A DNA stretch of 64,000 nt from Galbibacter sp038433465 (GTDB lineage Bacteria > Bacteroidota > Bacteroidia > Flavobacteriales > Flavobacteriaceae): positions 124,001-188,000 of the forward strand of contig NZ_JAESVF010000001.1 of the NCBI RefSeq assembly GCF_038433465.1. Reading direction: 5' to 3'. A program made the position numbers and the translations under genes. The notes below the pieces were generated by a model. That model saw only the letters and a list, made by a program, of their open reading frames with translations. It ran no database searches and was not told where the DNA came from. This document shows, piece after piece, positions 32,581 through 40,957 of the stretch. Each line of letters starts with the position of its first letter. Within the stretch, counting starts at the first letter, position 1.

Positions 32581-33039
32581 TTACTTTTTCTTAATATTCG
32601 CTTGGTAAAGTGCAATCCAATTTTCCACACTCATTTTCGAAACCAACCCGCCTATTAAATCAAGTGGAATAGTATCAATTTTTTTAAACCGAATACAACT
32701 TTTACCCATGTCTAATTTTAATTTTGAATGTTTTGGATATTCTGAAACAAACCAATTATTCAAAACCTCATCGGCATACAACCCCATATGATACAACGCA
32801 ATATAATTTTTCTGCGAAGCAATATTGATAAAAGGAAGTGGCAAATCGGGGTTGCAGTGATAGCCCGCTGGGTATAAACTATGAGGAACTACATAACCAA
32901 TCATTCCGTAATTTAAAGTTTCTTCAAAACCCTCGGGCAAGTTCTTTAAAATAACGTTGCGAAGCGACATAAAAACTTCTCTCCGCTCGTTTGGAACAGC
33001 AGTCAAATATTCAGTTACGGTATGTATTTCCTCGCTCAA
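32581..33039 (-). CDS. DUF1801 protein
   Basis: The 152-residue protein matches DUF1801 (TVTEYLTAVPNERREVFMSLR, EETLNYGMIGYVVP, KSCIRFKKIDTIPLDLI). Function is unknown. The start is a TTG at 33039, since an in-frame stop lies immediately upstream and the next Met (residue 24) would cut off the conserved N-terminus. It starts 3 nt beyond the stop of the dehydrogenase gene, suggesting translational coupling. Confidence 0.8.
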   Translation of the reverse strand: MSEEIHTVTEYLTAVPNERREVFMSLRNVILKNLPEGFEETLNYGMIGYVVPHSLYPAGYHCNPDLPLPFINIASQKNYIALYHMGLYADEVLNNWFVSEYPKHSKLKLDMGKSCIRFKKIDTIPLDLIGGLVSKMSVENWIALYQANIKKK

Positions 33040-33042
33040 AAC

Positions 33043-33987
33043 TTAATTCTTTTCTATAAAAGTCGCCTTTATTTTGTCGACAATGGTTTGTGCAAGCTTC
33101 ACTTTGCTTTCTACCGTCCAACCTGCAATATGAGGTGTTAACAACACTTTATCCGATTGTATTAAATACTGAAGTGCATCAGGCATTTCTTCAGAAAATA
33201 AATTCTCGAAAGATGCTTTTTCGTATTCCAAGACATCTAACCCTGCTCCTAATACTTTCCCCGATTTTAGTGCTGATACTAAGTCTGCAGTTACTACACT
33301 TTTACCACGAGCAGTGTTTATAAACCAAAACGACTTATGAAACGAATTGATAAATTCTTCATTAATCATTCCCAAAGTTTGTGGCGTTTGTGGCGTGTGT
33401 AAACTCACCACATCTACTTTCTTGGTGAATTCTAAAATTCCAACTTGACGTGCATTTTCATCGCCTACTCCTCCAACAATATCGTAGCAAAGTACATCCA
33501 CATCAAAACCTTTCAGTTTTTTTGCAAATGCTTTTCCCATATTTCCGTAACCTATAATTCCTACGGTTTTACCATCAAGTTCTAAACCTCTATTTTCTTC
33601 CCTTCTCCAAAGTCCGTTTCGAACTTCTTTATCAGCAATTAAAAGTTTATTAAACAATGAAAGTAACATTCCTAAAGCTTGCTCTCCAACGGCATTTCTA
33701 TTTCCTTCTGGAGCATTAAAAAGCTGTATTCTCAACTCTTTTGCAACTTCTGTGTCGATATTTTCTAATCCTGCACCTACGCGTCCTATAAATTTCAATT
33801 GCGTAGCACTCCTTAAAAAATGAGCATCTATTTTTATTCTACTGCGGATGATAATTCCGTCGTAATCTTTAATTTTTGCAACAACAGTTTCGTAACTCGA
33901 AGTATAATCTGTATCGTTTTGAAAACCTAATTCGGCCAATTGCTCAATCATGAGCGGGTGATTTGTATCTAAATGAAGTATCTTCAT
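33043..33987 (-). CDS. D-2-hydroxyacid dehydrogenase (SerA-like)
   Basis: The 314-residue cytosolic enzyme has the NAD-binding motif GIIGYGNMGKAFA (about 144-156) and the catalytic context LGRVGAGLENID, NTARGKSVV and HIAGWT. It resembles phosphoglycerate dehydrogenase without an ACT domain. It may supply serine biosynthesis, but no serC or serB is nearby, so another 2-hydroxyacid is possible. A TACCTTTG box lies upstream. Confidence 0.85.
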   Translation of the reverse strand: MKILHLDTNHPLMIEQLAELGFQNDTDYTSSYETVVAKIKDYDGIIIRSRIKIDAHFLRSATQLKFIGRVGAGLENIDTEVAKELRIQLFNAPEGNRNAVGEQALGMLLSLFNKLLIADKEVRNGLWRREENRGLELDGKTVGIIGYGNMGKAFAKKLKGFDVDVLCYDIVGGVGDENARQVGILEFTKKVDVVSLHTPQTPQTLGMINEEFINSFHKSFWFINTARGKSVVTADLVSALKSGKVLGAGLDVLEYEKASFENLFSEEMPDALQYLIQSDKVLLTPHIAGWTVESKVKLAQTIVDKIKATFIEKN

Positions 33988-34052
33988 TCTTATTATTTTT
34001 AATGCATATTTTCAAGTTTACAACTTGTAAAACAGCAGTGTATTTCTTACTA

Positions 34053-34060
34053 CAAAGGTA
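34053..34060 (-). promoter_or_regulatory. -7 promoter box TACCTTTG for the dehydrogenase-DUF1801 operon
   Basis: This exact TAnnTTTG match on the minus strand lies 65 nt before the ATG at 33987. Confidence 0.4.
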
Positions 34061-34108
34061 ATTTATAAAAACAGGAAACGGAAAAATAAAGCAGATTATA
34101 ACACTTCG

Positions 34109-34588
34109 TTACGACTCCTGCGGAAGTGCGTCGTAATGGTTTTTTATGATGTTTTTTAGTGCTATTATCCGTTTCTCCTGCATATGAAAATGGTGAGTCA
34201 ATTCTTTGTGCAACGTAGGAGAAACATCTTCTTTAATCAAGGAAGCTACCACAAAAGTGCTTTTTTCTTCCAACTTTAAAGCCTTTTTAAACAGGTATGC
34301 ACTTTTATCGCCCTGTAAATACAACTTAAAAGTAAGCATTGTTATGTAGAACGACACCTCAATTTGCGACTTAAAAAGTTGAAGTTTATGCTCGTTCATA
34401 AAAGCATCATTCATTGTTGAACAAAAATTGCTTTTATTGAAGAAACTCTCTTCGTAAAAAATTTTAAGTTCACTTGGCGATATGTAATATTGACACTCAT
34501 TGTATGTTTCCTTTAATTTACAATTAAGGACGTACAATTTTATAAGTGAACGTTTGGTTGATTTACTATATCGCTTGAATTCTTTCAT
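34109..34588 (-). CDS. Hypothetical helical protein (159 aa)
   Basis: I do not recognise this family. The product is predicted largely helical, Lys-rich at its N-terminus (MKEFKRYSKSTKRSLIKLY) and without a signal peptide or clear membrane segment; it has three cysteines and a His-rich segment ELTHHFHMQEK near the C-terminus. The T tract of the upstream terminator (34597-34622) runs right up to its ATG, so its expression may depend on readthrough from mgtE or on a start within the hairpin. Confidence 0.6.
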   Translation of the reverse strand: MKEFKRYSKSTKRSLIKLYVLNCKLKETYNECQYYISPSELKIFYEESFFNKSNFCSTMNDAFMNEHKLQLFKSQIEVSFYITMLTFKLYLQGDKSAYLFKKALKLEEKSTFVVASLIKEDVSPTLHKELTHHFHMQEKRIIALKNIIKNHYDALPQES

Positions 34589-34596
34589 AAAAAAAT

Positions 34597-34622
34597 TCCC
34601 TAAGGTTGGTGAAGCTTAGGGA
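34597..34622 (-). terminator. Terminator of mgtE abutting the next start codon
   Basis: An 8-bp perfect stem (TCCCTAAG / CTTAGGGA) with a 10-nt loop is followed on the minus strand by ATTTTTTT, ending at the ATG of the 159-residue gene. It ends mgtE transcription. Confidence 0.7.
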
Positions 34623-34727
34623 TTATAATTTAGTAAAATTAATATAAGTATACTTATGTGAGAAAATTTATATAGCTATTTAACATTCTTTTTCGTTAAA
34701 AAACAAAATTTTCTATATGAATTACCA

Positions 34728-36080
34728 CTAAAAGCCCAAAATAAACTTGGCAATTGAGAAATATATCAAAATCCCAAAAACATCGTTACTTGTGGTAATA
34801 AAGGGTCCTGTAGCAACCGCAGGGTCGATTCCTTTTTTGTCTAGAAAAATTGGAATAAAAGTCCCGATAATTGCAGCAATAATAATTACTGTAATAAGCG
34901 CAGCTCCAATAGTAGCCGATACTAAATACGAAGTATGAAATAAAAAGTGACTAATTATTAATACTACAAAAGCAATAGCACTTCCGTTGGTAAGTCCTAA
35001 TAAAAACTCTTTCCCGAGACGTTTCAACATCTCTCCTTTTATGGTGTCGTTGGCAAGACCTTGCACTACAATTGCAGATGACTGTACGCCCATATTCCCA
35101 GCCGTAGCTTGTATTAATGGCACAAAACTAAGCAGGATTGGTTCTTTTAAAGCACCTTGAAAACTTCCAATAATACTAGCAGCTCCCAAACCACCAAACA
35201 TTCCAATAAGCAACCAAGGTAATCGCGCGCGCGTAAGTTCCCAAATACTATCATCGGCTTCTACATCTTGTGTAATACCCGCCGCTAACTGATAATCTTT
35301 TTCGGCTTCCTCGCGAATTACATCCACAATATCATCAATGGTAATACGGCCAACCAATCTTCCCAATTCATCAATTACAGGAACGGCTTCCAAATCGTAT
35401 TTCGACATCAATCTTGCTACATCTTCGCCTTTGTCGTGCACCGTTACATAATCCACTTTTGGGATATAAATATCTTTTATTTCTGCTTTTGTCGAAGTCG
35501 TCAACAGGTCTTTTAACGACAAACGTCCTTTTAATTTATCATCGTTATCAACAACATAAATCGAGTGTACACGCGTTACATTTTCCGCCTGCCTACGCAT
35601 TTCTTTAACCGATGCAAGTACATTCCAATTTTCATTAACCTTTACCAGCTCTTTCGCCATCAAACCCCCAGCCGAATTTTCATCGTACCGCAATAACTCC
35701 ACAATATCACGAGCGTGCTCCTTATCGTCAATCTGCGCAATAATTTCATTCACACGTTCATCTGGAAGCTCCGCAATAATATCGGCAGCATCATCCGTAT
35801 CAAGTTCGCTAATTTCCTCCGCAATTTCCTTCGCCGATAAATTCCCTAAAATCTGCTCCCTAATATCTTCATCAAGCTCGGTAAGCACATCCGAAGTCTT
35901 CTCACTATCCAACAACTTAATAATATAAGTCGCCTCTTCGAGGTTCAGCTCGTGTATAATTTCAGCAACATCGGCATAATGGAAATCTTCCATCATATCA
36001 AGCAAGGTCGCATCGCCCCTACTTTCAATAAGGTTTTCTATTTCCTCAATAAGCGCTTCGCTAAGTTTAAATGGAGTCAT
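34728..36080 (-). CDS. mgtE: Magnesium transporter MgtE
   Basis: The 450-residue protein has the full MgtE plan: a cytosolic helical N domain with repeated acidic Mg-sensing stretches (about 20-130; LDTDDAADIIAELPDERV), paired CBS domains (about 135-255; VPVIDELGRLVGRITIDDI), and five membrane helices (from about 285) with the pore motif TAGNMGVQSS. It imports Mg2+ and closes when cytosolic Mg2+ is high. The ATG at 36080 is used; a start 10 codons upstream would be translated from the REP-like repeat (MGVCPKNNRN) and is an artefact. Confidence 0.9.
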   Translation of the reverse strand: MTPFKLSEALIEEIENLIESRGDATLLDMMEDFHYADVAEIIHELNLEEATYIIKLLDSEKTSDVLTELDEDIREQILGNLSAKEIAEEISELDTDDAADIIAELPDERVNEIIAQIDDKEHARDIVELLRYDENSAGGLMAKELVKVNENWNVLASVKEMRRQAENVTRVHSIYVVDNDDKLKGRLSLKDLLTTSTKAEIKDIYIPKVDYVTVHDKGEDVARLMSKYDLEAVPVIDELGRLVGRITIDDIVDVIREEAEKDYQLAAGITQDVEADDSIWELTRARLPWLLIGMFGGLGAASIIGSFQGALKEPILLSFVPLIQATAGNMGVQSSAIVVQGLANDTIKGEMLKRLGKEFLLGLTNGSAIAFVVLIISHFLFHTSYLVSATIGAALITVIIIAAIIGTFIPIFLDKKGIDPAVATGPFITTSNDVFGILIYFSIAKFILGF

Positions 36081-36095
36081 ATTTCTATTATTTTT

Positions 36096-36185
36096 TGGGC
36101 ACACGCCCATTTTTCAATGGTCGCCAGGCTATCCGCTATATCCCAAACGCACTTCGTTTTGTTTGGGGATCCCGCTCCTATCCTT
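36096..36185. repeat. REP-like palindromic repeat element
   Basis: The gap between rsmA and mgtE is filled by a GC-richer palindromic unit. It has a GGGCACACGCCC hairpin at one end, then ATCCGCTATATCCC, a central stem CCCAAAC (36142-36148) / GTTTGGG (36161-36167) with loop GCACTTCGTTTT, then GATCCCGCTCCTATCC. Repeats of this TATCCGCTatATC...ATCCGCTcCTATCC style recur in Flavobacteriia genomes. Copy number here cannot be seen. Confidence 0.6.
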
Positions 36186-36193
36186 TGTGCAGC

Positions 36194-37060
36194 TTACACA
36201 ATATCTTTTTCAATTCGAGTGGTTAGATGTATAAAATCGTCCACACTCATCTGTTCAGGTCTTCTATCAAATATAGCATCTTCTTTTAAGTTATCGCTCA
36301 ACTCAAAAACTTTTAAGCTATTTCGCAATGTTTTTCTTCGCATTCCAAAGGCTGCTTTTACCACTTTAAAAAACAAACGCTCGTCGCACGGAAGCGAAAA
36401 ATCGGCTTTACGAATAAGTCGCAACACACCAGAATCAACCTTTGGTGGCGGATTAAAAACTGTTGGTGGTACGGTAAATAAATACTCAGCATCGTAAAAC
36501 GCTTGCACCAAAACCGATAAAATTCCATAGGTTTTATTTCCCTCTTTCTCGCAAATACGTTGGGCTACTTCCTTCTGAAACATCCCAGTAAATTCTGGAA
36601 TTTGCGCTCGTAAATCCAACATCTTAAACACAATTTGCGAAGATATATTGTACGGAAAATTTCCTGTAATTGCAAAAGGCTCTTCCCCAAAAAGCAATTG
36701 GGTGTTGTACTTTAAAAAGTCAGCTTCAACAACCTCAAAATCTCTTTTAATTGTAGCAGGCCTTGGATGCTCCAGCAAAAAATTCTGACGCAAATACACA
36801 ATCGATTCACTATCCAAATCCATCGCAACTAAATCAATATCTTTTTGCAATAAATATTTGGTTAGCACCCCTGTTCCAGGACCAATTTCCAAAACCTTGC
36901 TGTAATTATTCAAGGTAAGTGTATCACCAATACGTTCGGCTACACTTTCATCGGTTAAAAAATGTTGCCCTAAATGCTTTTTTGCCTTTACAGGAGAATC
37001 TTGCTGACTTACTGCCTTTTTATAAGGTTTGTAATCAAACTTTTTTTTCTTTTTACTCAT
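36194..37060 (-). CDS. rsmA: 16S rRNA dimethyladenosine transferase RsmA (KsgA)
   Basis: The 288-residue enzyme shows SAM motif I LEIGPGTGVLTKYLL and the catalytic NFPYNISS (NxPY), plus the C-terminal domain with DFIHLTTRIEKD. A Lys-rich N-terminal extension (MSKKKKKFDYKPYKK) precedes the usual HLGQHFL start. It dimethylates two adjacent adenines near the 3' end of 16S rRNA; loss gives kasugamycin resistance in other bacteria. It lies 24 bp after the DUF4286 gene in one transcript. Confidence 0.95.
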   Translation of the reverse strand: MSKKKKKFDYKPYKKAVSQQDSPVKAKKHLGQHFLTDESVAERIGDTLTLNNYSKVLEIGPGTGVLTKYLLQKDIDLVAMDLDSESIVYLRQNFLLEHPRPATIKRDFEVVEADFLKYNTQLLFGEEPFAITGNFPYNISSQIVFKMLDLRAQIPEFTGMFQKEVAQRICEKEGNKTYGILSVLVQAFYDAEYLFTVPPTVFNPPPKVDSGVLRLIRKADFSLPCDERLFFKVVKAAFGMRRKTLRNSLKVFELSDNLKEDAIFDRRPEQMSVDDFIHLTTRIEKDIV

Positions 37061-37084
37061 AGCACTTTAAATGCTAAGAAAGCT

Positions 37085-37396
37085 TTAATGCTCGCTTACA
37101 ATTTCTAATTCTGTTCTAAAAGATACCATTTTATTAGCAAATTTTTTAAGAGCTTTACTTCTTAATGCATCTGCATCTTCAGCGTAATAACGCTTTAGAG
37201 TATCTTTATCTTTGGTAAAATATTGCACCGAATACGTGGTTCCTCCCATTTCTTCTTCTACCAACACTTTAGTCATTATAGCATTGGAAAATTTTCCTGT
37301 GGCAAGCATTTCTGGAATGTGCTCCTCCTTCATCCAAAGCAACCAATTCGCCTCGGCTGTTTCTTCAATATTTGTAGTTACGTTATAAATATACAT
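37085..37396 (-). CDS. DUF4286 family protein
   Basis: The 103-residue protein (MYIYNVTTNIEETAEANWLLWMKEEHIPEML) matches DUF4286, a Bacteroidetes family with a ferredoxin-like (Dabb-like) fold. Function is unknown. Its place between the TPR-protein gene and rsmA is a common arrangement in Flavobacteriia. Confidence 0.85.
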   Translation of the reverse strand: MYIYNVTTNIEETAEANWLLWMKEEHIPEMLATGKFSNAIMTKVLVEEEMGGTTYSVQYFTKDKDTLKRYYAEDADALRSKALKKFANKMVSFRTELEIVSEH

Positions 37397-37459
37397 GTGT
37401 TCCGTGTTGAATGTTCAAAATTAAGCATCTTAAGAGGAATTTCCCTTTTTTAAGTGCTT

Positions 37460-39277
37460 TTAATTAATGGCGTCGCCACGTAGGGTTCGGTATTCTTTTC
37501 GAGCATCGATAAAATAAATGCTGTCTTGATGCTCAAAAATTATACGCTCTAAAAGCTTTTTTGCAAGTTCGGGTTTGGATAGTTTTTTAATATAAAGCTG
37601 TGCCAAGTTATACAAAGCGTCGTCCATTAAAATATCTTCTGGGAAAAACTCTATAATTTTTTGATAGTTTGTTACTGCCTTTTCGTAGCTATTATTTTTC
37701 TCCAACAAACTCGCTTGTAACAACAACGCCTCGTCTTCAATAGGTTCGCCCTTGTGGTCTTTCAGAATAATATCGAGTAAGTTTATTGCTTGTGCTTCGT
37801 TCTCCTGAAACGCAAGTAAATCGGCTTTGGCATAAAGTTTCAATGCTGTTTGCGTTGAATCGGCTAACTTATTATCAGAAATTAAAAGTTTCAACTGCAA
37901 AGCATCGTTGGCGATAAGTTGCGAAGTAGACGACTTTAAAACTTTTAGCTGTGTTTCTGCCCAATCAAAATCGCCTTTATAAAAACTTGTTTGCGCTACT
38001 TTAAACCGAGCTTCTTGCCCTAAAACATCATTTTTTAAAGCCTTTTGTACTTGCGAATAATAAATTAGCGCTTGGTTAAATTGTTCGTCGAACACCAAAA
38101 CATCGGCAGTTGCCATTCGTACTTGTGCTTCAGAAAATTTATTTAAGGGTAATGCAATCGCTTCTTTTAAAACCGATAAAGCTGTTGCCGAATCATTTTT
38201 TACAAAGGCCAAAAATTTAGCGTAAGCCACTTGAACTTCTATGGTTTGCGGAGTAATGCCGTATTCGTTTAACAACGCTTGATACTCCTTTTCAATTTTA
38301 TCGATATTTTTTTCTGAATGTAAATCAATCGTAATTAACTGAAGCTTTGCATACATCAACAACTCTTGGTCTTGAGTTTGTTCTACAACAAATTGGAATA
38401 TTTGACGTGCGGTTTCCGCATCTTCATTGTCGTACGCAATAACTCCCAACTCAATAATAGTGTTTAAAGAAGTAACTTCCGAGCGCTTATAAATCGCTTT
38501 TTCCTGCGTAAATGCACTTTTGTAATCGTGTTGCTGAATAAAAAGCCAACTCAAAAGTTCGTTCCACAAAACGTTGGGATTGGTTTGCGAACGCTTTAAA
38601 ACTATTTTCTTAAAAAGCACATTGTTTTCAGCACTGCCATCTTCAGAAATAAATCCGCTTAAATTCCTTTTTATTTGCCCTTTTAATGTTTCGCGCTCCA
38701 ACATTAAATCCAAATACATTTGGTACATGTTTTCAATATCGCCTTGTTCGCCATAAATTAAAGCCAACTCGTAATTAAAATTAAATTTAGGCTCTAATTC
38801 CATTGCCGTTTTATAGGCTTTCATGGCGTAATCTAAAATTGTTTTTTGCCGAAAAGTTCCTCCAATTACATATACGTAATTCGGATTTTCGTTCAACATT
38901 TCGAGTGCCTTATCGTAATACAAAGTAGCTTTATCAGCTTCATTTTTCAACTGATAATTGTATCCTGCCTCGATAACATACGTTGGATTTGCATTTTTTT
39001 CTAAAGCCTTTTTAAGCAATATCGCTTCTGATTTTTCAAGCTGATTTAACTGCTGATAACAATTAACCACCGCCAAAACAAACGTACGGTTGTTAGGATT
39101 TTTATTATATAATTTCTGATAATAAACTACTGCCTTTTCAAAATCTCCCTTTTCAAAATACTGTTGCGCAATGGCTTCATCTTGAGCTGAAATTTTAAAA
39201 ATTCCTATTAGAAAAAATATTATCAGAAGAAAAACTCTCACGAAAATTGATTGTTGTTTTAATGCTACTTTATACAC
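37460..39277 (-). CDS. Exported tetratricopeptide repeat protein
   Basis: The 605-residue protein has an N-terminal signal sequence (hydrophobic 14-30, ending ISAQ) and is otherwise almost entirely TPR units: YFEKGDFEKAVVYYQKLYNKNPNN, then repeats throughout to about 590. It is presumably a periplasmic or outer-membrane-associated scaffold. No catalytic domain is seen. Translation begins at GTG 39277; no in-frame ATG precedes the signal peptide. Confidence 0.85.
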   Translation of the reverse strand: MYKVALKQQSIFVRVFLLIIFFLIGIFKISAQDEAIAQQYFEKGDFEKAVVYYQKLYNKNPNNRTFVLAVVNCYQQLNQLEKSEAILLKKALEKNANPTYVIEAGYNYQLKNEADKATLYYDKALEMLNENPNYVYVIGGTFRQKTILDYAMKAYKTAMELEPKFNFNYELALIYGEQGDIENMYQMYLDLMLERETLKGQIKRNLSGFISEDGSAENNVLFKKIVLKRSQTNPNVLWNELLSWLFIQQHDYKSAFTQEKAIYKRSEVTSLNTIIELGVIAYDNEDAETARQIFQFVVEQTQDQELLMYAKLQLITIDLHSEKNIDKIEKEYQALLNEYGITPQTIEVQVAYAKFLAFVKNDSATALSVLKEAIALPLNKFSEAQVRMATADVLVFDEQFNQALIYYSQVQKALKNDVLGQEARFKVAQTSFYKGDFDWAETQLKVLKSSTSQLIANDALQLKLLISDNKLADSTQTALKLYAKADLLAFQENEAQAINLLDIILKDHKGEPIEDEALLLQASLLEKNNSYEKAVTNYQKIIEFFPEDILMDDALYNLAQLYIKKLSKPELAKKLLERIIFEHQDSIYFIDARKEYRTLRGDAIN

Positions 39278-39338
39278 TTCAGCATAAAGATACTCGAATT
39301 AAATGAAAATGCGAGAAATAAGTATTTTATCAAGAAGG

Positions 39339-39371
39339 TGAGATTCCTCCTCGTACCTCGTTCGGAATGAC
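39339..39371. repeat. Dispersed GTCATTCC...GAATCTC-type hairpin
   Basis: The stretch GTGAGATTCC ... CGGAATGAC forms a short hairpin (ATTCC / GGAAT). It matches, in inverted orientation, the half-units found in the adjacent element at 39429-39506, so it is probably another copy of the same intergenic repeat. Confidence 0.5.
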
Positions 39372-39398
39372 CGCATTTATGAAAGTTGTAAAAAAAAC

Positions 39399-39535
39399 AA
39401 AGAGGCTGTCTAAAAAGTATTTTAAAAACGTCATTCTGAATTTATTTCAGAATCTCATCAAATTAGTTTTAGCTAGATGAGAAACTGAGTCAAGCTCAGT
39501 TTGACGAAAAATTAAACTTTTAAGACAGCCTCTTT
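39399..39535 (-). terminator. serS terminator enlarged by a nested palindromic repeat
   Basis: Outer 13-nt arms (AAAGAGGCTGTCT / AGACAGCCTCTTT), extended by a further imperfect 6-7 bp, enclose 111 nt. On the minus strand a T-rich run follows, making this the serS terminator. The enclosed segment is a cruciform: CGTCA / TGACG, then hairpins ATTCTGAA / TTCAGAAT (39433-39453) and AAACTGAG / CTCAGTTT (39482-39502), joined by CTCATC / GATGAG. It looks as though a repeat sits in the loop of a terminator. Confidence 0.65.
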
Positions 39536-39559
39536 ATATAAAAAAATATAGTGTTTTAC

Positions 39560-40828
39560 TTATGAAATCATATCAAAACCAGTGTATGGCACTAATACAT
39601 CTGGAATTTTAATTCCGTCTGGCGTTTGGTAATTTTCCAAAATTCCTGCCAATACTCTTGGTAGCGCTAATGAACTTCCGTTCAATGTGTGCGCCAAAAC
39701 GCTTTTCCCGTTTTCGTCTTTAAAACGTAGCTTTAAACGATTTGCTTGGTAGGTTTCAAAATTAGAAACCGAACTAATCTCCAACCAACGTTCTTGCGCT
39801 GTTGAATACACTTCAAAATCGTAGGTAAGCGCAGAAGTAAATCCTAAATCGCCACCACACAATCTTAAAATTCGATATGGTAATTTTAGTTCGCGTAAAA
39901 TTTCTTTTATATGTGCCACCATACTATCCAAAGCCTCATACGATTTCTCTGGATGCTCAACACGCACAAGTTCAACTTTATCAAACTGATGCAAACGGTT
40001 TAATCCTCTTACATGAGCACCATAACTTCCAGCTTCGCGTCTAAAACAAGGCGTGTATCCTGTAATTTTAATTGGCAAATCGTTTTCAGAAACAATTTCA
40101 TCTCTAAAAATGTTGGTAACTGGTACTTCAGCAGTTGGAATTAAATACAAATCGTCTGCAGTAACATGGTACATTTGCCCCTCTTTATCTGGCAATTGCC
40201 CTGTACCGTAACCAGAAGCTTCGTTCACCAAATGCGGCACTTGGTATTCGGTATAACCAGCATCTGTATTTTTATCTAAAAAGTAAGCTATCAAAGCGCG
40301 TTGTAAACGAGCTCCTTTACCTTTGTACACTGGAAATCCAGCGCCTGTAATTTTAGCTCCTAAATCGAAATCGATAATATCGTATTTCTTAGCGAGTTCC
40401 CAATGCGGTAAAGCATCACCAGCTAATTGTGGCACTTCTCCTTCTTTAAAAACTTCTTCGTTATCGTCTTCTGAATTACCAGCTGGAACGATTGCATTTG
40501 GAATATTCGGAATGCTATACAACAAACTTGTTAAGGCATCAGACTTGGCGTTTAATTGCTCAGAAAGTGTTTTAGACTCTTCTTTTAACTCACCTGTTTT
40601 TGCTTTTAACTCGTTAGCCTTATCTACTTCTCCACTTTTATAATAGCCTCCTATTTCTTTGGACAATTTATTTGACTCGGCCAATGTGTTATCTAATTGT
40701 GCCTGAAGCGCTCTTCGCTCTTCATCCAAGGAAAGTACTTCTTCAATAACTGAAGCTTCTACATTTCTTATCTGTAGGCGCTTAATTACTTCTTCCTTGT
40801 GGTCTCTAATAAACTGTACTTGAAGCAT
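39560..40828 (-). CDS. serS: Seryl-tRNA synthetase
   Basis: The 422-residue class II synthetase has an N-terminal coiled-coil tRNA-binding arm (about 28-105), then the catalytic core with TAEVPVTN, motif 2 FRREAGSYGAHVRGLNRLHQF and motif 3 NGSSLALPRVLAGILENYQ. It charges tRNA-Ser. Full length. A TAAATTTG box lies at 40891-40898, giving a leader of about 55 nt. Confidence 0.97.
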   Translation of the reverse strand: MLQVQFIRDHKEEVIKRLQIRNVEASVIEEVLSLDEERRALQAQLDNTLAESNKLSKEIGGYYKSGEVDKANELKAKTGELKEESKTLSEQLNAKSDALTSLLYSIPNIPNAIVPAGNSEDDNEEVFKEGEVPQLAGDALPHWELAKKYDIIDFDLGAKITGAGFPVYKGKGARLQRALIAYFLDKNTDAGYTEYQVPHLVNEASGYGTGQLPDKEGQMYHVTADDLYLIPTAEVPVTNIFRDEIVSENDLPIKITGYTPCFRREAGSYGAHVRGLNRLHQFDKVELVRVEHPEKSYEALDSMVAHIKEILRELKLPYRILRLCGGDLGFTSALTYDFEVYSTAQERWLEISSVSNFETYQANRLKLRFKDENGKSVLAHTLNGSSLALPRVLAGILENYQTPDGIKIPDVLVPYTGFDMIS

Positions 40829-40890
40829 GATTCTTCGAATTAAATTAAAAAATGATTATAAATTGATATTGCTTCTGCAAAATCGAATGA

Positions 40891-40898
40891 CAAATTTA
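40891..40898 (-). promoter_or_regulatory. -7 promoter box TAAATTTG for serS
   Basis: This exact consensus match on the minus strand lies 62 nt before the ATG at 40828. Confidence 0.4.
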
Positions 40899-40957
40899 AA
40901 CGTTTACGGATGATTTAGAAATGTATTTCGCTATTTTATTTAGCGTTATTTCTTTGT

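Noticed and set aside
36081..36110. Upstream start for mgtE giving MGVCPKNNRN
   Set aside because: The added residues come from the end of the REP-like repeat and are not part of the MgtE family.
35952..36497. Long plus-strand frame of 181 codons opposite mgtE and rsmA
   Set aside because: It lies antisense to two well-identified genes and crosses the repeat; there is no family match.
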